A stretch of 36,750 nt of DNA from WJMT01 sp964456985. Lineage in GTDB: Bacteria; Acidobacteriota; Aminicenantia; Aminicenantales; Aminicenantaceae. Shown here piece by piece: positions 1 to 7,478 of this stretch. Position 1 is the stretch's first letter, and every line of letters begins with the position of its first letter. The stretch spans positions 1 through 36,750 of the forward strand of contig CAYWDH010000029.1 of assembly GCA_964456985.1 (NCBI GenBank), written 5' to 3'. The notes under the pieces are model-generated. The model saw only the letters and a program-made list of their open reading frames with translations. It had not been told where the DNA came from and did no database searches. A program made the position numbers and the translations under genes.

Positions 1-59
1 GTCCACACCTGAATTTCATAAGGTTTACACAACCTCGACTTGTTCATCATCCAGGATTA

Positions 60-89
60 TTGACTCCATCGCGTTTGATGTGATATACA
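60..89 (+). promoter_or_regulatory. Candidate sigma-70-type promoter of the propeller gene at 123
   Basis: A TTGACT -35 box at 60-65 is followed after 18 bases by TATACA at 84-89. Initiation would fall near 96, leaving a leader of about 27 bases that carries the AGGGGGAG ribosome binding site just before the ATG at 123. The assignment rests on sequence match and position only. Confidence 0.45.
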
Positions 90-122
90 TAAAAAAAAAT
101 AAGACCGGAAAGGGGGAGAAAA

Positions 123-1250
123 ATGAGAACAATTTTGACATTACTGCTTTGCTCTTTTGTTTTGGGAAGTACAGGCATGGCACAGGAAGTCATTGAAAAT
201 CCAGAAACACCTTTAAATAAAGATGCAGGAAGGATCGTCAAGCCGCAAGCAGTGCTTTCTATTAAAGATATGGGGGATGATTATTATTTTCAGGATGTCC
301 GGAATATTAAAATCTCTCCGGAAGGCTTCATATTCATACAGGACTGGGAGCAGCTTCTTCAGTTTGACAGGGAGGGAAATTATATCCAGAACTTTCTCAA
401 AAAAGGAAAAGGACCCGGAGAAGTTGAATACGTAAGGAATTTCTGCATTTTCAACGGGGATTTGGTCGCCCATGATACACAGCTTAATAAGATCCTCTGG
501 TTTGATATGAACGGAAACTTGGTTAAAGAATTCCGGATCTATGAGCCCATAGGATTTGCGTATTTTGTTAACATTCTGAACAACCGGTATTACTTTTTTA
601 AGTCTGAAATCCCTTTGATTAAAGGAAAGCCCAGAGTGGTGGATTATCCCCAAGATCTGGTAAGCTATTCCCCGGAGAAAAAGGAATTGAGAGATTTATC
701 GTCTTTTCCTATAAAAAGTTTTGTAGCGGTTTCAGGGAGATCAAAGGGCTCTATCGGAATCAACCATTTGATTGTTGTTCCTTATAAGAGTTTACTGTAT
801 ATCTCTCATACACCGGAATATTTAATAAAAGTTTATGACCTGAAAAATGAAAAGACCGTTCTTATCTTCAATAGAGAATACAAACGGGAACAAACCCCTC
901 CGGAGGTCAAAGGAAAGGTGGGAGGGAAAGTGATCTTAAACGGGAAGGAATACACCCGGCCTCCCCAAAAATATTTAAATGATATAAAGAATCTATTGGT
1001 TTATAGAGACAAGCTTTGGGTTATGACCTCGAAAACAGATGAGGAGAAAGGCATTCTCATTGATGTGTTTGATTTTGAAGGGAGATATGTGGACAATTTC
1101 TTTCTCCAGTTGCCTGTGATCAAAACCAATAATATATATGTATCTTATGAATTCTGGAATATGGCCTTATCAGAAGATGCGGTGTATGTGGTGGAGCCGA
1201 ATGAAGACGGAACCAATCAAGTTGTGAAATACGTTATAGAGAATCAATAA
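123..1250 (+). CDS. Secreted 6-bladed beta-propeller protein
   Basis: The product has 375 residues and starts with a clear signal peptide (about residues 1-20, cleavage after GMA), so it should be exported. The body looks like the 6-bladed propeller/DUF5128-type family: short strands such as FLQFDREGNYI-like segments, and a GKGPGE loop near residue 95, which is a hallmark of this family. No catalytic residues are visible; such proteins are thought to bind ligands or partners at the cell surface or in the periplasm. The ATG at 123 has a strong purine-rich ribosome binding site and a promoter-like sequence upstream. The gene converges on the FG-GAP gene downstream and the two reading frames overlap by 7 bases, so there is no room for a terminator between them. 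The function is unknown. Confidence 0.8.
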   Translation: MRTILTLLLCSFVLGSTGMAQEVIENPETPLNKDAGRIVKPQAVLSIKDMGDDYYFQDVRNIKISPEGFIFIQDWEQLLQFDREGNYIQNFLKKGKGPGEVEYVRNFCIFNGDLVAHDTQLNKILWFDMNGNLVKEFRIYEPIGFAYFVNILNNRYYFFKSEIPLIKGKPRVVDYPQDLVSYSPEKKELRDLSSFPIKSFVAVSGRSKGSIGINHLIVVPYKSLLYISHTPEYLIKVYDLKNEKTVLIFNREYKREQTPPEVKGKVGGKVILNGKEYTRPPQKYLNDIKNLLVYRDKLWVMTSKTDEEKGILIDVFDFEGRYVDNFFLQLPVIKTNNIYVSYEFWNMALSEDAVYVVEPNEDGTNQVVKYVIENQ

Positions 1251-3154
1251 TCGGTTAAAGAACTTTTGTTCCCAGGGTGGGATATAAACAGGATTTGGTC
1301 TGCATCGGGGTGTTTGATTTCCTGATGAATTCCATCCGGCCATAATATCTCAATGGTTTTGGCTCGAGTCTGTTTTCCAAGTCCAAAGTAAACTCTGTAA
1401 TGGCCTGAGGAGTAGTGAGCTCCGTCAGCGGCCCCTACGGAATTATAAATTCTTTGCCCTTTTTGCTCATGAAGGACCACACCAGTTCCTACGGCGTTTC
1501 GGTTTCCAGGAGGCCCGCAAAGCTGAACCTGGAGCCAATGATTGTTTTGTGTTTGGTTTTTAAACAAGCTGGATGACCACTCTTTTTTGGATTTCTGGTT
1601 GATTACGCTTATCAAAACATCACGGTCTCCATCATTGTCATAATCAAACCATTGGCAGCGGGCGTCAGTCAGTTCTTCATGGTTGGAGCAAGAAAGCATA
1701 TAAGTTGCTTTGAAATTCCCCTTATTTGTCTGCTTGTAAATTCCTCCTGGAACACAGTGAAGGTCCGGCAAACCGTCATTATCAAAATCCACCCAGTTGG
1801 CAGTGAATGCGCTTTCGCAAAGTCCGAAGCTTTTAGGATCCGATAATGTAAAACGTCCCTTATCATTAATGAGGAGAACGCACTGGACGGGAGACGCCAC
1901 AAACAAGTCTGGATCGCCATCTCTGTCAAAATCTGAAACACAGGGGCGGCCATAATGAGGATAGGCGGGATCGGGATGGTCAGGAGCTGAAGGATTTTTT
2001 GATATAATATGGGTTTGGAATAGACTGTTCTGGTTGAGGTAAAGAACGAGATTCTCTCTTCCCGCCACAAAGAGGTCCAAGTCCCTGTCTAGATCAGGAT
2101 CGAACCAGATATAAAAACCGTCCTCAGTGTCAGAGATGCCTTTTTCTTGAGCCCGGTCCTGAAATTGTCCTTGAGGATTTTGCATAAACAATTGATTGGG
2201 AGACTTGAAACCGCTCACATACAGGTCCGGAAGATTGTTTCCGTCTAAATCCAACCATGCTGCTTGCCGGGACCGGCAGGTGTTTTTTTCCAATTGAATA
2301 AAATCACTCACCTGAGTGAATGACTCTCCTTTGTTCACAAAAATTTCATTCTGATTGTATGGAGAGAAGTGCTGTGCTTTCCCTCCAAAACCTCCGTTTG
2401 ATATAGCTAAATCCATGAGATGGTCTCCGTTCCAGTCCCCCCATGCCATACCGTGTCTGTCTTTCAGTCTGAGTAAGAAATGGTGAGAGGAGGGATTCTG
2501 TTTGTGTCTGCCGACCTGGATTCGGGAGAGGGGGATTTGAGATTTGATCCGGAATGAAACCGGAACAGCTGCCATATCCGGCTGAATCACAAGCAAGCCT
2601 TTGGATTTTTCTGAATCGAACTTAAATTGAATGTAACTTTTCCTGATTTGTGGAGAGAGGAGAGTGGTCTTAATGGCTGCCTCGCAATTTAGATCCGTTT
2701 TGATTTTAACGGGAGAATGAAGAGTGAGATATCCGGAGGCAGACAGCGCAGATTGTATTGAGGACATGAATTTGATATGGATTTGACGTTCTTTCCAAAA
2801 AATGTAGAGACCTGGTTCATTCTTGATCTCAGGTTCATACAAAGAGTCTTCGAGTCCGGGGAATTCTTCTTGGTGATGAAGTCCCCACTGATCATAGGCA
2901 TCGCGGAACGTTCCCTGTCCATTTCCTAAGAGAAGAGATGATATGGCTGTATGGTTCACAGTGTATATGTCCAGAAAACCATCTCCGTTGACATCCACGA
3001 TTCCGTTATCGAGCATATAATAGTCGTGGATTTTTATGAATTGTTCTTCAAATTGTTTGTGCTGTTGGTTTTCTGTATCACAAGAGCCATAGATGAGAAA
3101 AACAAATATAATGAGGAATCGGGTAAAATGAATGATAGTTTTGAGTAGATTCAC
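1244..3154 (-). CDS. CRTAC1-like FG-GAP/VCBS repeat protein with ASPIC/UnbV domain
   Basis: The 636-residue product begins at a GTG (3154-3152); no alternative in-frame start lies before the hydrophobic segment. Residues 1-25 form a signal that ends in YGSC, an imperfect lipobox, so it may be a lipoprotein. The body carries at least seven calcium-binding FG-GAP/VCBS loops of the type DxDxDGxxDL (for example DVNGDGFLDI, DLDGNNLPDL, DFDRDGDPDL, DFDNDGLPDL, DYDNDGDRDV), which build an integrin-alpha-like beta-propeller. The last 90 residues match the ASPIC/UnbV domain (NAVGTGVVL, VYFGLG, and IEILWPDG motifs). This architecture is typical of the CRTAC1 family of exported, presumably adhesive or structural proteins. 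No convincing ribosome binding site is seen upstream of the GTG. Confidence 0.85.
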   Translation of the reverse strand: MNLLKTIIHFTRFLIIFVFLIYGSCDTENQQHKQFEEQFIKIHDYYMLDNGIVDVNGDGFLDIYTVNHTAISSLLLGNGQGTFRDAYDQWGLHHQEEFPGLEDSLYEPEIKNEPGLYIFWKERQIHIKFMSSIQSALSASGYLTLHSPVKIKTDLNCEAAIKTTLLSPQIRKSYIQFKFDSEKSKGLLVIQPDMAAVPVSFRIKSQIPLSRIQVGRHKQNPSSHHFLLRLKDRHGMAWGDWNGDHLMDLAISNGGFGGKAQHFSPYNQNEIFVNKGESFTQVSDFIQLEKNTCRSRQAAWLDLDGNNLPDLYVSGFKSPNQLFMQNPQGQFQDRAQEKGISDTEDGFYIWFDPDLDRDLDLFVAGRENLVLYLNQNSLFQTHIISKNPSAPDHPDPAYPHYGRPCVSDFDRDGDPDLFVASPVQCVLLINDKGRFTLSDPKSFGLCESAFTANWVDFDNDGLPDLHCVPGGIYKQTNKGNFKATYMLSCSNHEELTDARCQWFDYDNDGDRDVLISVINQKSKKEWSSSLFKNQTQNNHWLQVQLCGPPGNRNAVGTGVVLHEQKGQRIYNSVGAADGAHYSSGHYRVYFGLGKQTRAKTIEILWPDGIHQEIKHPDADQILFISHPGNKSSLTDY

Positions 3155-3276
3155 TTCTTTTGCTTATATATTAATGGATAACTTCTGTTATTGGAAGAGA
3201 GTGGTTATGATATATGTTGAAGATGATGTCAACTAAAATCCTTTTCAAAGCGTTTTGATTAATGAATGGAAAAAGA

Positions 3277-3846
3277 ATGGAGATTCTGGATCTGATACAA
3301 AACGCCCAGCAGGGCGACCGGGAGGCGTTCTCTATGCTGTTTGAGGAAAATAAAAAAATGGTTTTCGGCTTGGCCTTCAACTACACCAAAAATAAACAGG
3401 ATGCGGAAGATATCCTCCAGGATACATTTATTAAAGCCTTTAACGGCCTGAAGAAATTCCAGTTAAAAAAACACGCCAGTTTCTCCTCCTGGCTCTATCG
3501 AATAGGTGTCAGCTGCAGCATTGATTTTTTAAGGTATAAAAAAAGAATGAAAAAAAGCATTTCAGATTGGGAATTGATGGACCGCACGAGTTCAGAGGGA
3601 AGAGATCCCGAGGAAAACGCGAGCAGGGAGGATCTCAAGAAAAAGATAGAGCGCCTCGTTGATGATATGCCTCCCCGCCAAAAAATGGCTTTTGTTCTCA
3701 AACATTTTCAACAGCTCAAAATCAAGGAGATCGCTGAGTACATGGGATGTTCAGAGGGAAGTGTGAAAAAGCAGCTTTTTAGAGGAGTTGAAAACATTAA
3801 AGGCTCTTTAAAAAAGCTTGTGTGGGAGAAAGACTATGAAATGTGA
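3277..3846 (+). CDS. ECF-type RNA polymerase sigma factor
   Basis: This is a short sigma-70 family protein of 189 residues from the ATG at 3277. Region 2 is seen in DAEDILQDTFIKAFNGLKKF and the following SFSSWLYRIGVSCSIDFLR; region 4 in MPPRQKMAFVLKHF and KEIAEYMGCSEGSVKKQLFRG, a helix-turn-helix for -35 recognition. Regions 1 and 3 are absent, as expected for extracytoplasmic-function sigma factors. The ATG at 3262 would add five residues but has no ribosome binding site; the ATG at 3277 has GGA at a spacing of 6, so it is preferred weakly. The stop codon overlaps the anti-sigma start by 11 bases, implying translational coupling. It presumably directs transcription of this operon and unlinked targets; no clear ECF promoter was recognised. 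Confidence 0.92.
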   Translation: MEILDLIQNAQQGDREAFSMLFEENKKMVFGLAFNYTKNKQDAEDILQDTFIKAFNGLKKFQLKKHASFSSWLYRIGVSCSIDFLRYKKRMKKSISDWELMDRTSSEGRDPEENASREDLKKKIERLVDDMPPRQKMAFVLKHFQQLKIKEIAEYMGCSEGSVKKQLFRGVENIKGSLKKLVWEKDYEM

Positions 3847-4537
3847 AAAATTCAGAAAAAATATGATTCTATATCTCTATGAAGAGCTTGATAAAAAAAG
3901 TGCTGAGGAGCTCAATGATCACATAAAAAAGTGCCCGAACTGTTCCAAAGAGATGGCATACACAAAAAAGGTCTTTGATCTGGTGGAAGAGACGAAGACA
4001 GAAGACATTCCGGATGCTGACTGGGAAAAATGCTGGAGCCTAATTGACGAAGAGGTTTCGATACCTGATAAAAAGAGGGAAAAATATTTCGACTTTATCC
4101 CCAAATGGGCCGCCGCTGCCGCAGCCCTTGTCTGTGTCCTCATTATAGGATTTGTCATCGGGAGAACAACCTTTATTCCTCGTGAAGATAAGATAACCCT
4201 GGCTGGACAGGATGCTTTCCAGATAAGCCTACAGGAATATTTTGACAGTTTAAAGCCTTTGCTCATAGAGTATGCCCATTACAGTGGAGACAAAGACTCG
4301 AATAAGATCATTATGGATAAAAAGTATGTGAAGGAACTTCTTATCCAGAATATTCTTCTAAAAAGGCTGGCAGCGGAGAAAAATCCTGATACTCGGCAGC
4401 TTCTGGAGGATATAGAATTGATTTTAAGGGAAATAACAAATATGGACAAAAACGGCACATCCGATCCTTTGATGATAAAGGAGTACATAAACAATCAGGG
4501 GATTTTAAATGCCGTGGAAGTACGCGGAATGATATAG
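3836..4537 (+). CDS. Membrane anti-sigma factor with zinc-finger (ZAS) domain
   Basis: The product (234 residues from the ATG at 3836) opens with an anti-sigma zinc-binding domain: Cys3 followed by the HxxxCxxC signature HIKKCPNC. A single membrane span lies around residues 93-114 (AAAAAALVCVLIIGFVIG). The C-terminal 115 residues are charged and helical and would lie outside the cytoplasm. The family sequesters its cognate ECF sigma factor at the membrane until a signal releases it. I choose 3836 over the upstream ATG at 3818 because GGGAG at 3824-3828 is ideally spaced from it. The stop codon is embedded in the AGGAGG ribosome binding site (4536-4541) of the next gene, so the HEAT genes are likely translated from the same mRNA. 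Confidence 0.88.
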   Translation: MKCEKFRKNMILYLYEELDKKSAEELNDHIKKCPNCSKEMAYTKKVFDLVEETKTEDIPDADWEKCWSLIDEEVSIPDKKREKYFDFIPKWAAAAAALVCVLIIGFVIGRTTFIPREDKITLAGQDAFQISLQEYFDSLKPLLIEYAHYSGDKDSNKIIMDKKYVKELLIQNILLKRLAAEKNPDTRQLLEDIELILREITNMDKNGTSDPLMIKEYINNQGILNAVEVRGMI

Positions 4538-4547
4538 GAGGTTTCAA

Positions 4548-5744
4548 ATGAAAAATTTAAAAACATTAGGGATCATTTTGGTTCTCAGTATAACCATGGG
4601 AAGTGCTTTAGCGGCTTTGGATTTCGCACAGGATAAGAAAGACGAATCTCTCAAAGTTCTGGAAGATGCAAAAAAGTATATATATCAGAAAAATTGGGAA
4701 GATGCGGTTTCAAAATTGGAAGAGATGATAAAGAAGTACGAAAAAAGCCGTTATAAAGACGAGTCTTTGTACTGGCTGGGATACAGCATGGAGAAGCTGA
4801 GCAGGGAACTGGAAAGCATCGACAAGCAGGTTCAATTCAAAGAACAAGCTGTTAAGCATCTTAACAACTTGATAAAAGAGATGAACCAAAGTTCCTGGGT
4901 AGATGATGCGAAGGTGCTGAGGGTTGAGATTGCAGAAGAACTGGTAAAGAGAGGATATTCAAGTTACAAAGATTATATCAATGGAAGCCTTGGCCTCGGA
5001 GTTTCAGGCGGAGTTTTGGGCGGTGTCGAAGGAGGAGTCGAAGGAGGGGTTGGTATAGGAGCAGAAGAGGACCCTGAGACAGAGCTGAAACTTGTGGCGC
5101 TTGATGCTCTTATGAACATGAAAGATGACAAAGCTTTCTCCATCCTTAAGGAAGTCATTGACAAGAATGATGACCCAAGGCTCAGGAAGAAAGCTATTTT
5201 TATCATAAGCCAGGGGCATAGTCCCGATGTCGTGCCGTTGTTGGCCAGGGTGGCTAAAGCTGACCCGGATGAAGGCGTCCGGAAACAGGCTATCTTCTGG
5301 CTCGGTCAGAAAAAGACCAAGGAGAGTCTGGATGCGCTTCTGGGACTTTATGATTCTGTCTCAGATGCAGAGTTAAAAAGAGCGCTCATTTTTTCCTTTC
5401 AACAGGCAGGAGACAGCCGGGCCTGGAAAAAGATATTTGATATTGCGCGGAAAGAAAAAGACGTAAATGTAAGGAACCAGGCTATTTTCTGGATCGGTCA
5501 GAAAGGAACTCCGGATTCTCTGGATGTGCTTATCGATTTGTACTCTGAGATAAAGGATGTAGCGGTCAAAAAGCAGATCATTTTTAACATCTCTCAGATG
5601 AAAAGCAAAAAAGCAGTGCAGGAGATGATCAAAATAGCCCGGAAAGAAAAAGATCCTGAACTGCAAAAACTGATCATTTTCTGGCTCGGGCAATCCGAAG
5701 ATGAAGCGGCCGTAGAGTATCTCAAAGAGATCATCAACAGATAA
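4548..5744 (+). CDS. Exported HEAT-repeat protein with N-terminal TPR-like segment
   Basis: The 398-residue product has a signal peptide (about 1-25), then a TPR/BamD-like helical segment (about 30-143; SRYKDESLYWLGYSMEKL is typical), then a glycine-rich linker (about 145-170) made of GGV/EGG units, then HEAT repeats to the end. The repeats have a period near 31 residues and alternate between a tryptophan type (KQAIFWLGQ, NQAIFWIGQ, KLIIFWLGQ) and a non-tryptophan type (KKAIFIISQ, KRALIFSFQ, KQIIFNISQ). HEAT arrays bind protein partners; no catalytic motif is seen. It is the third gene of the sigma/anti-sigma operon, so it may sense or transmit an envelope signal, or be a regulon member. That role is inferred from context. 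AGGAGG lies 6 bases before the ATG. Confidence 0.85.
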   Translation: MKNLKTLGIILVLSITMGSALAALDFAQDKKDESLKVLEDAKKYIYQKNWEDAVSKLEEMIKKYEKSRYKDESLYWLGYSMEKLSRELESIDKQVQFKEQAVKHLNNLIKEMNQSSWVDDAKVLRVEIAEELVKRGYSSYKDYINGSLGLGVSGGVLGGVEGGVEGGVGIGAEEDPETELKLVALDALMNMKDDKAFSILKEVIDKNDDPRLRKKAIFIISQGHSPDVVPLLARVAKADPDEGVRKQAIFWLGQKKTKESLDALLGLYDSVSDAELKRALIFSFQQAGDSRAWKKIFDIARKEKDVNVRNQAIFWIGQKGTPDSLDVLIDLYSEIKDVAVKKQIIFNISQMKSKKAVQEMIKIARKEKDPELQKLIIFWLGQSEDEAAVEYLKEIINR

Positions 5745-5764
5745 TCCGGAAGGAGAAAATAAAA

Positions 5765-6895
5765 ATGGAACCCAAAAAAAATATACGAAGCCTTGCTGTC
5801 ATATTAGCTGTCTTGCTTCTGGCTGTTGTCCTCATGCCTGGTATAGGAACAGCAGAAGAGGAAGGAAATCTTAAAGGAAACGTCTTTTATTTGGACGAGC
5901 AAGGCGTTTCTCTTGTTAAAAGAATGGAGCTTGCCCAAAACAGATTCAAAAAAGAACAAAAGGGAGAGGTCTATTTCACAGCCCATATTTTTCGGAGCCG
6001 TTATGAGATCAATATGCACGGGGATTATGATCTCGATAGCCCCTTTGAGGTGCGCAGCCAGGGTGATGATATCAAGATACGAAGGGATTCAAAAAGAGAA
6101 GGATTCAGTATGGAATCTCATAAGAGCAGCAGTGGAGGAGAGCCGACCGGGCTGCTGATTCTGCATAGAATTTCAGGGGGAAAAAGCGAGAAAGTGGATA
6201 TGCATATCTTTGATCTGGATAGGACCTATGCATTCAATGAAGGACCTGTTTACTGGCTGGGTGATGCGGACACTGAGGAAAGTTTCCGTCTTCTGGAAGA
6301 TGAGTTTGGAAATGCTGATTCTGATCTAAAAAAGACAATCACCTTCCTGCTTTATTCACATGAGACGCCTTTATCTTATGATTTCCTTTTTAGAGCAGGA
6401 TCAGGAAATGACTCCAATGAAGTGAGAAAGAACGCCGTGTTCTGGCTGGGAAATTTCAAAGACCGGAAAAGCCTGGCTCTTCTGCAGAAGATATTTCAAA
6501 AAGAAGACAGCACAGAAGTCAAAAAGGGAATCGTGTTCGCGCTCAACCTCTCGGATATGGATGAAGCTGTGGAGGAACTCATAAGAATCGCGAAAAAGGA
6601 TTCGTCACAGGAAGTAAGAAAGCAGGCAGTGTTCTGGCTGGGCCAGAAAGTATCTAAAAGAAGTATCGAGGCGCTTAAGGGTGTAGTGGAAGAAGAGGAT
6701 GAGGACATGGAAGTGAAAAAGTCCGCTGTGTTCGCTATAAGCCAGCTTCCCTCAGAAAAGGCCGTGCCTATTCTCATAGACATAGCCAGAACGAACAAAA
6801 GTCCTTCCGTAAAGAAGCAGGCTATCTTCTGGCTGGGCCAGAAAGATTCTGAGGAAGCCTTAAAGTTCTTTGAAGAGATCCTGTTGAAGAAATAG
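5765..6895 (+). CDS. Exported HEAT-repeat protein, paralogue of the preceding gene
   Basis: The 376-residue product has a hydrophobic signal or anchor at about residues 9-31, a non-repeat N-terminal domain (about 35-155) rich in beta-type sequence, and HEAT repeats from about 160 to the end. The repeats alternate FWLGN, FALNL, FWLGQ, FAISQ and FWLGQ, the same two-type alternation as in the upstream paralogue. AGGAG at 5751-5755 serves the ATG. The gap to the upstream stop codon is 20 bases, so it belongs to the same operon. The last 41 codons closely resemble a separate short frame at 10122-10247 downstream of the permease, showing a duplication of this 3' end. Its function is unknown; a role as protein-binding scaffold in the envelope with the anti-sigma factor is an inference. 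Confidence 0.83.
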   Translation: MEPKKNIRSLAVILAVLLLAVVLMPGIGTAEEEGNLKGNVFYLDEQGVSLVKRMELAQNRFKKEQKGEVYFTAHIFRSRYEINMHGDYDLDSPFEVRSQGDDIKIRRDSKREGFSMESHKSSSGGEPTGLLILHRISGGKSEKVDMHIFDLDRTYAFNEGPVYWLGDADTEESFRLLEDEFGNADSDLKKTITFLLYSHETPLSYDFLFRAGSGNDSNEVRKNAVFWLGNFKDRKSLALLQKIFQKEDSTEVKKGIVFALNLSDMDEAVEELIRIAKKDSSQEVRKQAVFWLGQKVSKRSIEALKGVVEEEDEDMEVKKSAVFAISQLPSEKAVPILIDIARTNKSPSVKKQAIFWLGQKDSEEALKFFEEILLKK

Positions 6896-7095
6896 GGAAT
6901 ATTAAGAAATTCGTTTGATCATAGTTACCTTTAAATATTTCATAAGTGCCTTTTTGCTGCAGAAACAGAGTTCAGAGAGAAGTGAACGGTTGAATTTAAA
7001 AATATCCGCAGTATCTTGGGTATGGTGAGAACTGCCTGTTTGCAGGGTATATATTCCTTTAACTGATTTTATTTGTAATCCGGAGAAAAATTTTC

Positions 7096-7124
7096 TTGAC
7101 AAGTCAATTTATTTTCTCTATTAT
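7096..7124 (+). promoter_or_regulatory. Near-consensus sigma-70 promoter of the padR-permease operon
   Basis: TTGACA at 7096-7101 is a perfect -35 box. After exactly 17 bases comes TATTAT at 7119-7124, one mismatch from the -10 consensus. Initiation would be near 7131, only about three bases before the ATG at 7134, which predicts a leaderless transcript. This is the best promoter match in the window. Confidence 0.75.
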
Positions 7125-7135
7125 CCAGAGATAAT
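7120..7135 (+). promoter_or_regulatory. Inverted repeat overlapping the -10 box and start codon; candidate PadR operator
   Basis: ATTATC (7120-7125) and GATAAT (7130-7135) are perfect inverted arms around CAGA. With a one-base slip the symmetry continues outward as TTTTCTC/GAGAAAA. The palindrome covers the -10 hexamer, the predicted initiation site and the first two bases of the ATG, an ideal place for autorepression by the PadR-like product. It is not the classical ATGT/ACAT PadR site, so the assignment is by position and symmetry. Confidence 0.45.
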
Positions 7136-7478
7136 GAGAAAAACAAACATAACATTCCTCACAAGGCCTGAAGAATTGATCCTCCTGGCTGTCTGGAGGC
7201 TTAAAGACAAGGCCTACTGTGTACCCATCAAAAAACTGCTGGTCAAGTATACAGGGCGTGACTGGTCCTTCGGAGCGGTTTATGACCCTCTGGATCGATT
7301 GGAAAGGAAAGGACTCCTGGAATCCTATCTCAGTGATCCTACAGCTAAAAGAGGGGGAAAAAGAAAAAGGATTTACAAACTGACTCCCGGAGGCATTATG
7401 TCTTTGATAGAGATCAAGACCATAACGGATGAAGTCTGGGATGGGATTCCTCTGAAGGCTCTGAAGGAAGAACTTTGA
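7134..7478 (+). CDS. PadR-family transcriptional regulator
   Basis: The 114-residue product is a compact winged-helix protein of the PadR type: LLAVWRLKDKAYCVPI at the first helices, SFGAVYDPLDRLERKGLLES for the recognition helix and turn, and the wing RGGKRKRIYKLTPGG. Length and motifs fit the small PadR subfamily (no long C-terminal dimerisation domain). There is no ribosome binding site before the ATG, which fits the leaderless mRNA predicted from the promoter at 7096-7124. Its TGA overlaps the TTG start of the permease by four bases (TTGA), so the two are translationally coupled. PadR genes placed directly before FtsX-like permeases are a recurrent arrangement in Acidobacteria-like genomes; regulation of the permease by this protein is inferred. 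Confidence 0.88.
   Translation: MRKTNITFLTRPEELILLAVWRLKDKAYCVPIKKLLVKYTGRDWSFGAVYDPLDRLERKGLLESYLSDPTAKRGGKRKRIYKLTPGGIMSLIEIKTITDEVWDGIPLKALKEEL

Noticed and set aside
1..59. Possible minus-strand gene start (ATG at 19-17) leaving the left edge
   Set aside because: Only six codons are visible and no ribosome binding site is found, so it cannot be supported.
6902..7102. Minus-strand frame of 66 codons between the HEAT gene and padR
   Set aside because: No ribosome binding site, no similarity pattern, and it overlaps the padR -35 box; the 230-base gap is treated as non-coding.
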